From an uncultured Clostridia bacterium (GTDB taxonomy: Bacteria > Bacillota > Clostridia > Christensenellales > Aristaeellaceae), in the NCBI GenBank assembly GCA_944363005.1, contig CALVTV010000237.1:1-5904 (forward strand): 5,904 nucleotides of DNA. The letters are read 5' to 3'. The notes beneath the pieces are model-generated. The model saw only the letters and a program-made list of their open reading frames with translations, was not told the origin of the DNA and did not search any database. Position 1 is the stretch's first letter. The number at the start of each line of letters is the position of its first letter. The translations under genes were made by a program, and so were the position numbers. Below, one piece after another: positions 1 through 5,904 of the stretch.

Positions 1-152
1 AGAACACCGAGGCGCTCTGCGGGTTTTACCGCGGCAAGGGTGTTTGCGCAACGTTTCAGCTGAACCCCGGCGGGCACCATGAGCACCCGGCCCAGAGGAC
101 GGCGGCGGGCATTCAATGGCTGGCGAAAGGCGAAGACGCGCCGGCTTTTTGA
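1..152 (+). CDS. C-terminal end of a putative alpha/beta hydrolase (partial)
   Basis: An open frame runs in from the left edge (first complete codon at base 3) and stops at TGA 150-152, giving 49 residues; its start lies outside the window. The tail reads ...GFYRGKGVCATFQLNPGG, then HHEHPAQRTAAGIQWLAKGED. A short beta strand followed by NPGGHH and an amphipathic helix ending in W-L is how many serine alpha/beta hydrolases finish, with the catalytic histidine in the GGH segment. Third codon positions are strongly G/C, as expected for a real gene in this genome, and no other frame crosses this stretch as convincingly. The gene converges on the operon to its right, with 30 bases between stop codons, and its stop lies inside a hairpin that looks like its terminator. 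The substrate cannot be told from this tail. Coding is fairly sure; the hydrolase label is a moderate-confidence inference from about 25 residues. Confidence 0.55.
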   Translation, partial: NTEALCGFYRGKGVCATFQLNPGGHHEHPAQRTAAGIQWLAKGEDAPAF

Positions 153-162
153 GCGCGTTTTT
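133..162 (+). terminator. Probable rho-independent terminator of the left-hand gene
   Basis: ACGCGC (136-141) pairs with GCGCGT (153-158) around an 11-base loop. The stem can extend outward through AAG/TTT with one G-U pair, and it runs into a T tract at 158-162. The stop codon of the left gene (150-152) lies in the loop. Read on the minus strand, the same hairpin is followed only by CTTCG, so it would end the operon's transcript weakly at best. Confidence 0.5.
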
Positions 163-182
163 CCGCATGCATCAAAGCGTCG

Positions 183-2219
183 TCACGGCTTCCATTCCCG
201 CAGATACTTGAACGGGAAGGGCAGCACCGTCCGCCCGCTGGCACGCACGAAATCCACCTCCATCAGCGGCAGATACCGGGCAAAATCGGGCGTTCCGCCG
301 CTGGCAGTGACCTGACGGATGCGGCAGGCGCAGGCCAGCGACCATTGCAGGGAACTGCCGCGGAAACCACTGTAATAATACTGCGCATTGCCCTGGGCGA
401 AAAGCCGGATGTCCAGCGCGCCGCCAAACAGCTTTTCCCGCATCTCCTTTTGTTTGAGCCCGCTGCCGATCAGCACGCCGGTGCGCGCAAAGATCTCCTC
501 GTTCACACGGCGGCCCAGGGATGTGCGAAGGCGCAGACATTCGCGCAGCTGCTTGCGTGTGGCCTGCGGGGCAAGCTGCGAAAGGCCGCAGCAGATCAGT
601 TCCAATGCCTGCCGCTCCTCCTGCGGCGCCTCATTGAGCAGAGCGCGGACGGCCCCCGCCAGCGGCTCCACATCCAGCCATTCGGTATCGCGGGTCTGCG
701 CCAGCACCGCCTGCAGCAGCGGGGCGTCCGGCAGCGTATAGCGCTCTGTGGTGCGGATGATCTGGATCGCGCCGGGGTCCTGATAGACCAGTCCTTCCAC
801 CGTGCGGTCCCACTTTTCCTTTCTGTTGCGGAAGGCATCGGCGATTTTTTCTTTTTCGGCGTCCTCCCAAAAAGGCCGGTCCTCCCACTGGCTGTATTCC
901 AGTGTGCCGTCGGGCGTCACCCGCAGGCGGCGATACTGCAATACCGCGTCCTTGCGCCGGTATTCTTCGGGAATGATCACAAAGTTCACCGGCGCCGTGC
1001 AAGTCATCCGGGACCAGTCGAAGCAGGTCATCTTCCCGTGCCAGACGTCCCGCTTGATGGCCAGTTCCTGCAGCACCTTGCGCAGCGCGGCAGCCTCTTT
1101 TCCGCTTTTTCCGGCGTGGGCACGGCTGTCCAGCCGGAAATCCTCCACGGTCAAATGCTGCACCGCGCAATGGGCGGGAGCGCCTTTGTAGGGGTCCTGC
1201 TCCGGGCAGTTTTCATAGAATTCTTTGTTATGCACGATGCGGAACAGAGTGTCGCCCTTGCCGGGCGTCCCCTCCAGAAGCGGGATGCCGCTGTGCCTTT
1301 GCAGCTCCTGGCGCAGCAGGACGGCCAATGCCGCAGACTCGTCGTTTCCGACGGTGTCCTCCACATAGACCGGCGCTTCACGAAGCCTGGACCGGATCTT
1401 CTCCATCTGAGAATCCATCGTGTCGACGCCCCGGTGCGCCTCTTCCTGCAGGCGGCACATGTCCAGCGTCAGATAGGGATGCAGCAACCGCGCGGCATCC
1501 TCCAAAAACCTTTGCAGCACCCCCACTTTGCAGCGCCGGAACGCCTCCAGCGAGCCGAACTCCAAAAAGGGAACGGTGTTTTTCCGGCCCGGGTCCAGGC
1601 TCCCGATGAAAAAGCGCGGTGTGTTCCGGTCGGGGTCCTGACGGACCAGCCGGCGCAGGCTATAGCTTTGGCTGTCGAACAGATACTGCGGCTCCCCCTG
1701 GTTTTTGGGGCCGCGCTCCGCCGCGCTGAACGTGGTCACCGAAAGCTTGATGCACCCATCCCAGGTGAACTCAACGCGCAAAGCCCACAGGCATCGGGGA
1801 GACTCAGGCTTGCCCCGCCGCCAGGAGGGGTCGTGGTAATAAAGCCTGCCGGTCAGATTGTGGTACATCTGTTCCCCCGTTCCCAGCGCCGGCATTGCAT
1901 TGCAGAGCAGCTGGGCAAGCAGGCTGGCGCGCTTTTGCTCCAGCTCGGCGGACGAGATCTCCCGCACCCGCACATCGCCCGCTTCGGCCTCCAGCGCCGC
2001 TTTCAGCAGGCTGCGGTCGGCCTTTGCGCGGTCGTAGAGGATGTAACAGCTCTCGCCCCAATCGTATGCCACCGCCAGGGCACGGCCGACCTGCAGAGCC
2101 AGGTCGGGGACCAGGCTGCGCCGGTAATCGCCGCTGTCGCGCTCGGCTTCCAAAATCAAAAAGCGCTGCGCGATCGCCGCGTGGTCGAACCGGAGCCGGA
2201 ATTGATTTGTGGGGATCAT
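183..2219 (-). CDS. Operon gene 2: unrecognised 678-aa protein, possibly diverged Argonaute/PIWI-like
   Basis: A soluble protein with no signal peptide or membrane segments. I cannot assign it to a family with certainty. The start is ATG 2219-2217: AGGGAGGTG (2234-2226) sits at ideal distance upstream, and the ATG overlaps gene 1's TGA as ATGA. The GTG at 2228 lies inside that ribosome binding site and is unlikely. Visible order: mixed N-terminal domain (1-110); beta-rich section (about 143-167, CLWALRVEFTWDGCIKLSV); helical linker (225-280); Rossmann-like stretch (283-360) with strand VYVED, a helix, LLEGTP, FRIVHNKEFYE and CAVQHLTVED; helix KVLQELAIKRDV (381-392); beta-rich block (410-495); helical region (498-570); and a tail with ALDIRLF, YYYSGF and LPFPFKYLREW (666-676). 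The 283-360 stretch and the tail resemble the MID domain and the end of a PIWI domain. I see no DEDX catalytic tetrad, so a guide- or DNA-binding role without cleavage is a guess. It could equally be an unrelated helicase partner. Coding status is very secure. Confidence 0.93.
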   Translation of the reverse strand: MIPTNQFRLRFDHAAIAQRFLILEAERDSGDYRRSLVPDLALQVGRALAVAYDWGESCYILYDRAKADRSLLKAALEAEAGDVRVREISSAELEQKRASLLAQLLCNAMPALGTGEQMYHNLTGRLYYHDPSWRRGKPESPRCLWALRVEFTWDGCIKLSVTTFSAAERGPKNQGEPQYLFDSQSYSLRRLVRQDPDRNTPRFFIGSLDPGRKNTVPFLEFGSLEAFRRCKVGVLQRFLEDAARLLHPYLTLDMCRLQEEAHRGVDTMDSQMEKIRSRLREAPVYVEDTVGNDESAALAVLLRQELQRHSGIPLLEGTPGKGDTLFRIVHNKEFYENCPEQDPYKGAPAHCAVQHLTVEDFRLDSRAHAGKSGKEAAALRKVLQELAIKRDVWHGKMTCFDWSRMTCTAPVNFVIIPEEYRRKDAVLQYRRLRVTPDGTLEYSQWEDRPFWEDAEKEKIADAFRNRKEKWDRTVEGLVYQDPGAIQIIRTTERYTLPDAPLLQAVLAQTRDTEWLDVEPLAGAVRALLNEAPQEERQALELICCGLSQLAPQATRKQLRECLRLRTSLGRRVNEEIFARTGVLIGSGLKQKEMREKLFGGALDIRLFAQGNAQYYYSGFRGSSLQWSLACACRIRQVTASGGTPDFARYLPLMEVDFVRASGRTVLPFPFKYLREWKP
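2216..2219 (-). other. ATGA overlap coupling gene 1 stop to gene 2 start
   Basis: On the minus strand, gene 2's ATG (2219-2217) and gene 1's TGA (2218-2216) share bases as ATGA. This arrangement normally gives translational coupling and a fixed ratio of the two proteins, supporting a joint complex or pathway. Confidence 0.85.
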
Positions 2220-5200
2220 TGCAGGCACCTCCCTAAATATTGGATGGTCTGCCGGTTCACCGTGCCGTCCGGCAGCAGCAGACCGGGAATTTCCACCAGC
2301 CTTCCGTCCGCGGTGCTGCGGGGCGCAAAGGCCGGTTCCGCGATGAGGTTCACCAGAAAAGCGCGCCGTCCGCCCACCGCATCCAGCTTGGCCAGCGTTT
2401 TGCGGCGCACCTCCTCTTCGTCCTTGCAGGTGTTGCTTTTCCAGTGCTTGAAATCGAACCAGGACCCTTCCGGCCCCGCGAAGTCGAAGAACTCAAAACA
2501 GGCCGGGTCCTCCATCTCCCGAAGGGAGAGGCCCAGTTCCTTTTGCAAAATGTATGCGCCGGCAACTTCGCCCAAAGCCCCTTTGTAAATGTTCTGGAAC
2601 AGCACGGGGCTGAGGATGTAAGGGGCGCTGCCGAATCCGGTGGCCCAGCCCTCCGCCTCGAAATGCGCCCGCATGCCCGGATAGGAAAGCAGGATCGCCA
2701 GCCGCGCCTCTTCCTCGCTTACCTCTGACACGAACATCCCCTGCGGCAGAGAGGCGGCAAGGGCGGCCTTGTCGTTGCCGGGCGCCAGCCGCACCTCGGA
2801 GAAATCTCCCTTCTGCGCATAGAAATACCGGCTCTCGGCCGGGGACATCGGCAGATAATAGGTGCGAATGACCGGGTCCTGCCGGCGCAGCTCTTCAGCG
2901 GCCCGCGGAGTGCGCAGCACCGTCTGGCGCAGTTCCTTCCACAAGGCCATGCTCTCGTCGGTCCAGGCGGCGTTGAGCATGCGCATCAGGTAGGCGTTGC
3001 CCCGGGTCGCAATGCGCTCCGCCTCCAGGTGCGCCCTGTCCGTCTGCCGGCCTTTGGCCTGCAGTTCTCTTCTGGCCTGGACGAGCGCCTGCATCTCCAG
3101 CGCAAGCAGCCGATCTCCGAGGCAGTCGGCATTCAGATTCGTCAGCACCTGCATGGTGGTGAAAAGGTAGACGCAGGGCCGTTTGAGGAAAGTCCGGCCC
3201 ATCCGCCCCACCGCCTGCATCACGTCCCGGGTGACGCGGCCGGAAAAGCTGTCGCACTGCCTCACCAGCGCCTGTGCCCGCGCGTCGCCCTGCTGTTTTC
3301 CCGATGAGCGGCCGATGCCGTTTTTCAGCAGCTGCTGCAAGGTCTGATAAGAGATCTCGTCGTTCTGATACAGACATTCCGCCTGAAAGCAGTACCGCAT
3401 CAGGTCGCTCCCCTTCCAGCTGTCGGCCTCCTGGAGGTTGACGCTCACATGGGTCACGTCCCCCAGATACAGCGCGTCCACGTCCTTAAAGTGCAGACGG
3501 GGGTCCGCAGGGTCCGCGCTGCCGCCCAGAACGACCAGGCCGTCGTGGTCCTGAACAGGGTATTGCAGGTTCTGCCCGGCGCCCAGCGTCTGATAGCTGG
3601 AGAAGATCATCCGTCTTTCGCCTGCGCCCAGGCATTGCAAAAGCGCGGTTTTGTCCTTTTCAAAGCGGTCTCCGCTGCGCAGCACCACCAGCTGCCCCTC
3701 CGCTTCGGGCGCAAAGAGCCGCCGAAGCTCTTCCAGCGCGCCGCGCAGGATATCCTCGTCCATCGCAGCCTTGCCCCGCGCGGGCAGCACCTGATTCAGG
3801 CAGAGGAACGCCTGTATCTCGCCGTGCTGCCAGAAGGCTTTCATCGCCGTGAAGAGATTGCAGTACCGCTTTGCATCGTAGTCCTTTATCCCCCGCGCGG
3901 AAAAACAGTTCTCATACCGCACCGCCGCGGGGCCGGGCCCGAACACCGCTTCCAGCCGTTCCCGCACCGAAAGGTCCTGCCGGTCCACCACCTGCAGACG
4001 GACCTGCACCTCGCCTGTGCGGTAGGGCTTCCAAATCGCCTCCATCTCGTTTTTTATTTTCTCCCGTGTGGCCGGCGAAAGGGTGCGCATCTGCCCGCCC
4101 AGCTGTTCCCGAAGATAGCGCAGGTCGTAGTTTCCAAGCACGGTGGGCAGGTCGGCCGTGGCCGACAGGCCGACCACCTTCGCCCGGCGGCAGATGTAGA
4201 GCAGCACTTTTTCCGGCGTGTTCTGCAGCTGAAAATACTGGAGCATGGTCTGGGTGCGATGGCGGTCGTCGTCGATGAACTCGAACAGCCGGAACCCCGT
4301 TTCATAGAAGGACAGGTCGGGCGCCGCCAGGCCGCGCGCCGTTCCGCCCCCTGTTTCCAGGCCCGCCGCCATCAGGCGTATCTGCTCGGCGCTCAGGCCA
4401 TACTCGCGGAAGATGCTCTCCGCGGCGGCCGCGGCGGGAAAAAGGTCTTCCGCCGCGCCCCTTCCGGCATTCACCTGACGGGCAAATTCTTCCGCCCATC
4501 CGTAAACATAGCGCTGGAAGCGCAGCAAAAACACATGGATGCGCCGCAGGATCTGCTGAAGCACGATGCGCTGTTCGTCGTTCTTGTGGGCGTTGTACTT
4601 CTCCCGCGTTTCGAAATGGATCTGCACCTGGGCCTGCTCATCGCTGCGCACCGCGCGGATGTGGGTGCGGTTTCCGTCCAGCACCGTCAGATAGGAAGTG
4701 TCGTGGAACAGAAAGTTCCTGCCTTTGCCCTGCTCCACCTCCACCGTTTTCAGGCTGTATTGCAGGGCCCCGTCTTGATAAATGGGCTCCGCCTGGGCAA
4801 GCAGGTCGTTCCAAGTCAGCGTGCGCCCCTTTTCAAATCGGCCGCGCAGGTCTGTGAGTTCCCGGCTGGCCTTGTGTATGTGGATGCCCTTGTACACCTG
4901 GAGGAACAGCTGCAGGTAGTCCGCCCGCAGTTCAAGGGCTTTGTCGATGAGGCTGGCCAGAACCGTTTCGCGGGAGGCGTCAAACTCATCAAGGCACAGG
5001 ACGGCCCCCCGCAGCATGGCGTCGGACAGGCACTCAAAGCTGGGCTCCACGATCGTGACGTTGCGGGCCATCAGTTTTTTCACCGAGAGAAACAGCACCT
5101 TATAGTCCGCCCAGAACACCGCGGGATAGAATTCCCCGATCCAGCCGTAACGCTTTTGCTTGCGTATCGCGTCCCGCCGCTGGGCGGGCCCTCTGGGGAA

Positions 5201-5680
5201 GGCTTTGCGCAGGCTGGCTTCCAGCTCGTGGCGGAACGCGGGCTCCAGCTCTGTTCGGATGGAATCGTACAGCGCTCTTGCCAGCTCCGCCGCGGCGTCT
5301 CCGGGCTGGGCCTGGTATGCCCGGTATTTCCGGCAGGCGTTTTTCAGTGCGCGAAACGCCTCTGTTTGAAACTCCTCGGGCACTTCCTGACGTTCCAGCG
5401 CTTCCACCACCGTATCCGCCGCGGAACGCAGCACCAGCACCTCCCGGTCAAACTCATCGCCCCGGCCGTCCTCCTCATAGGCATGGCGCAGGTCTTCCAC
5501 CGGCAGGTTTTTCAAAAGAGTGGTCACAAACAGGACGCGGCTGGTCCCTCCCTGCCGCAGATAGGCATAGATGGCCTGCACGGCCTGGTATGTCTTTCCG
5601 TAGCCGGTGGGCGCCTGCGCCAGCAGCAGGCCCGGCCCGACGCCGGGATCGTGGAAATATCCGGTCAGTTCTTGTTGCAT
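2216..5680 (-). CDS. Operon gene 1: SF2 helicase with C-terminal PD-(D/E)XK-like nuclease domain
   Basis: Predicted cytoplasmic ATP-driven nucleic-acid translocase of 1154 residues. ATG 5680 is the only plausible start: an in-frame TGA lies three codons upstream, and GAGGAGG precedes it. Motifs: Walker A APTGYGKT (23-30); motif Ia-like FVTTLLKN (51-58); Walker B LCLDEFD (228-234); motif III GLSATAD (504-510); motif V-like SSYQTLGAGQNLQYP (694-708); motif VI QAVGRMGR (822-829). Insertions are large between A and II (about 200 residues), II and III (about 270, mostly helical) and V and VI (about 110). This layout recalls XPD/DinG helicases, but cysteines for an iron-sulfur cluster are missing (only Cys116 between A and II besides two near motif II). 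The Walker A wording also recalls Cas3, but no HD domain is present. The C-terminus (about 1025-1120) has KGALGE (Glu1038), FEFFD (Asp1066), WFDFKHW (Asp1076, Lys1078) and strand AFLVNLI, fitting a PD-(D/E)XK nuclease. Helicase is certain, nuclease probable. First gene of the operon; likely defence against foreign DNA (inference). Confidence 0.95.
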   Translation of the reverse strand: MQQELTGYFHDPGVGPGLLLAQAPTGYGKTYQAVQAIYAYLRQGGTSRVLFVTTLLKNLPVEDLRHAYEEDGRGDEFDREVLVLRSAADTVVEALERQEVPEEFQTEAFRALKNACRKYRAYQAQPGDAAAELARALYDSIRTELEPAFRHELEASLRKAFPRGPAQRRDAIRKQKRYGWIGEFYPAVFWADYKVLFLSVKKLMARNVTIVEPSFECLSDAMLRGAVLCLDEFDASRETVLASLIDKALELRADYLQLFLQVYKGIHIHKASRELTDLRGRFEKGRTLTWNDLLAQAEPIYQDGALQYSLKTVEVEQGKGRNFLFHDTSYLTVLDGNRTHIRAVRSDEQAQVQIHFETREKYNAHKNDEQRIVLQQILRRIHVFLLRFQRYVYGWAEEFARQVNAGRGAAEDLFPAAAAAESIFREYGLSAEQIRLMAAGLETGGGTARGLAAPDLSFYETGFRLFEFIDDDRHRTQTMLQYFQLQNTPEKVLLYICRRAKVVGLSATADLPTVLGNYDLRYLREQLGGQMRTLSPATREKIKNEMEAIWKPYRTGEVQVRLQVVDRQDLSVRERLEAVFGPGPAAVRYENCFSARGIKDYDAKRYCNLFTAMKAFWQHGEIQAFLCLNQVLPARGKAAMDEDILRGALEELRRLFAPEAEGQLVVLRSGDRFEKDKTALLQCLGAGERRMIFSSYQTLGAGQNLQYPVQDHDGLVVLGGSADPADPRLHFKDVDALYLGDVTHVSVNLQEADSWKGSDLMRYCFQAECLYQNDEISYQTLQQLLKNGIGRSSGKQQGDARAQALVRQCDSFSGRVTRDVMQAVGRMGRTFLKRPCVYLFTTMQVLTNLNADCLGDRLLALEMQALVQARRELQAKGRQTDRAHLEAERIATRGNAYLMRMLNAAWTDESMALWKELRQTVLRTPRAAEELRRQDPVIRTYYLPMSPAESRYFYAQKGDFSEVRLAPGNDKAALAASLPQGMFVSEVSEEEARLAILLSYPGMRAHFEAEGWATGFGSAPYILSPVLFQNIYKGALGEVAGAYILQKELGLSLREMEDPACFEFFDFAGPEGSWFDFKHWKSNTCKDEEEVRRKTLAKLDAVGGRRAFLVNLIAEPAFAPRSTADGRLVEIPGLLLPDGTVNRQTIQYLGRCLQ
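2226..2234 (-). promoter_or_regulatory. Ribosome binding site that decides the gene 2 start
   Basis: The minus strand reads AGGGAGGTG here, inside the last codons of gene 1. About eight bases separate the AGGGAGG core from ATG 2219. The upstream in-frame GTG (2228-2226) is the tail of this same motif, so it has no site of its own. The protein therefore begins MIPTNQF rather than three residues earlier. Confidence 0.8.
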
Positions 5681-5684
5681 AGGC

Positions 5685-5691
5685 CCTCCTC
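5685..5691 (-). promoter_or_regulatory. Ribosome binding site of gene 1
   Basis: The minus strand reads GAGGAGG, four bases before ATG 5680. The match to the 16S tail is excellent, though the spacing is rather short. The ATG at 5693 just upstream is in another frame that gives only a short shadow peptide. Confidence 0.75.
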
Positions 5692-5718
5692 ATGGTGTAT
5701 CAAGGCAGAATCCGAAGC

Positions 5719-5759
5719 AGTATAGCACAAGTATATCAGTTCAGATTTTCAAAAATCAA
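5719..5759 (-). promoter_or_regulatory. Sigma-A type promoter of the operon with tandem extended -10 boxes
   Basis: On the minus strand, TTGATT (5759-5754) is followed after 18 bases by TATACT (5735-5730), preceded by TGA as an extended -10. A second TATACT (5724-5719) lies 11 bases further down and is also preceded by TG plus one base. Either box would start transcription about 30-45 bases before the gene 1 ATG, leaving a short leader. The segment is clearly AT-rich against GC-rich surroundings. Confidence 0.65.
5744..5757. promoter_or_regulatory. Inverted repeat overlapping the -35 region (possible operator)
   Basis: A perfect inverted repeat, GATTTT-CA-AAAATC on the plus strand, has 6-base arms and a 2-base centre. 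It covers part of the -35 hexamer and the spacer, where a bound dimeric repressor would block RNA polymerase. Being AT-rich, it could also arise by chance. No regulator gene is in view. Confidence 0.35.
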
Positions 5760-5783
5760 TAAACTGCGTCATTGGGCAATAAA
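5757..5783. repeat. Pair of CAATAAA direct heptamers, 20 bases apart
   Basis: CAATAAA occurs at 5757-5763 and 5777-5783, start to start 20 bases (close to two helical turns), immediately upstream of and touching the promoter. It may be an activator or regulator site, or coincidence in AT-rich DNA. Confidence 0.2.
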
Positions 5784-5786
5784 TAT

Positions 5787-5810
5787 CCCCCGGCAAAGCC
5801 GGGGGTTTTT
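5787..5810. terminator. Strong rho-independent terminator hairpin
   Basis: CCCCCGGC (5787-5794), loop AAA and GCCGGGGG (5798-5805) form a perfect 8-pair GC stem. On the plus strand it is followed by TTTTT (5806-5810); on the minus strand by the looser ATATTTATT. No plus-strand gene precedes it, so it most likely ends a minus-strand gene entering from the right edge. It may also stop stray transcripts, insulating the operon promoter. Confidence 0.8.
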
Positions 5811-5827
5811 CACATGCGGGCATAGCC

Positions 5828-5904
5828 CTAGAATACTAGCATGCGCGTCACGTCGCGCAAGTACGGTCTGCCAGCCGCGAAGGTTCTGTTACTTGCCGCC
5901 CGTA
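5828..5904 (-). CDS. Possible C-terminal end of an unidentified minus-strand gene (partial)
   Basis: Reading from the right edge on the minus strand, one frame gives 24 residues ending ...FAAGRPYLRDVTRMLVF before TAG (5830-5828). Most third codon positions are G or C, and the stop is 22 bases before the strong hairpin at 5787-5805, the usual place for a terminator. I do not recognise the family. Another minus frame (stop at 5850-5848) and a plus frame from ATG 5841 are also open over this short stretch, so the call is tentative. Confidence 0.35.
   Translation of the reverse strand, partial: RAASNRTFAAGRPYLRDVTRMLVF

Noticed and set aside
79..315. Plus-strand frame of 78 codons starting at ATG 79
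   Set aside because: It overlaps the better-supported hydrolase tail in another frame and then gene 2, has an arginine-rich shadow composition, and lacks a ribosome binding site.
345..2588. Long plus-strand open frame (747 codons) antisense to gene 2
   Set aside because: Over gene 2 its codons are exactly complementary to the gene's own codons, so stops appear only opposite TTA, CTA and TCA, which this GC-rich genome avoids. The product is a low-complexity Arg/Ala/Gln/His-rich sequence without motifs, and the minus-strand frame has clear start signals.
2216..5680. Helicase as a CRISPR-associated Cas3
   Set aside because: The Walker A wording is Cas3-like, but there is no HD nuclease domain, no cas gene or repeat array in the window, and the insertions between motifs and the C-terminal nuclease-like domain do not fit.
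5475..5693. Minus-strand ATG at 5693 as an alternative start or leader peptide
   Set aside because: It is out of frame with the helicase, lies immediately at the ribosome binding site of ATG 5680, and its frame is a basic shadow of the helicase N-terminus.
3449..5725. Long plus-strand open frame (758 codons) antisense to gene 1
   Set aside because: It lies in the same complementary codon register opposite the helicase, whose motifs prove the minus strand is the coding one. It also runs past the helicase start across the promoter, and it shows no recognisable domain.
5843..5858. GCGCG...CGCGC inverted repeat near the right edge
   Set aside because: It is a short GC-only repeat expected by chance in this composition, with no T tract or other partner signal.
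5841..5904. Plus-strand frame beginning at ATG 5841 (MRVTSRKYGLPAAKVL...)
   Set aside because: No Shine-Dalgarno sequence precedes it (TAGAATACTAGC), and it competes with a minus-strand tail that is better placed relative to the terminator. It is too short to decide at the window edge.

Overview
This is a GC-rich bacterial window. Its core is one two-gene, minus-strand operon (about 5759 to 183), with the edges of two unrelated genes at the window ends. The GC richness, strong AGGAGG-type ribosome binding sites, a Gram-positive style extended -10 promoter in a short AT-rich gap, and simple hairpin terminators suggest a high-GC Clostridia (Oscillospiraceae/Ruminococcaceae-like gut bacterium). 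That assignment is an inference; no marker gene is present.

Layout from left to right. Bases 1-152 carry the C-terminal tail of a plus-strand protein resembling an alpha/beta hydrolase, and its stop codon lies inside a probable terminator. Thirty bases later the operon ends, converging on it. Gene 2 of the operon (183-2219, minus, 678 aa) is a protein I do not recognise with certainty. Its order of segments, especially the middle and C-terminus, resembles a highly diverged Argonaute/PIWI-type protein without an obvious catalytic tetrad. Gene 1 (2216-5680, minus, 1154 aa) is a superfamily 2 helicase. Walker A, a DEFD box, SAT and QAVGRMGR motifs are all readable, there are very large insertions between motifs, and the C-terminus looks like a PD-(D/E)XK nuclease. 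The two genes overlap by ATGA and are surely co-expressed. Bases 5681-5827 hold the promoter, a possible operator and a strong hairpin terminator. The last 77 bases may hold the C-terminal end of another minus-strand gene.

Working hypothesis: a self-contained helicase-nuclease plus partner protein translated in a coupled way looks like an anti-mobile-element (defence) module. If gene 2 is PIWI-like, the pair would parallel the pPIWI-RE islands, where a PIWI protein travels with a DinG-type helicase and a PD-(D/E)XK nuclease. Here the helicase and nuclease would be fused. The helicase call is secure, the nuclease call probable, and the PIWI call and defence role speculative.
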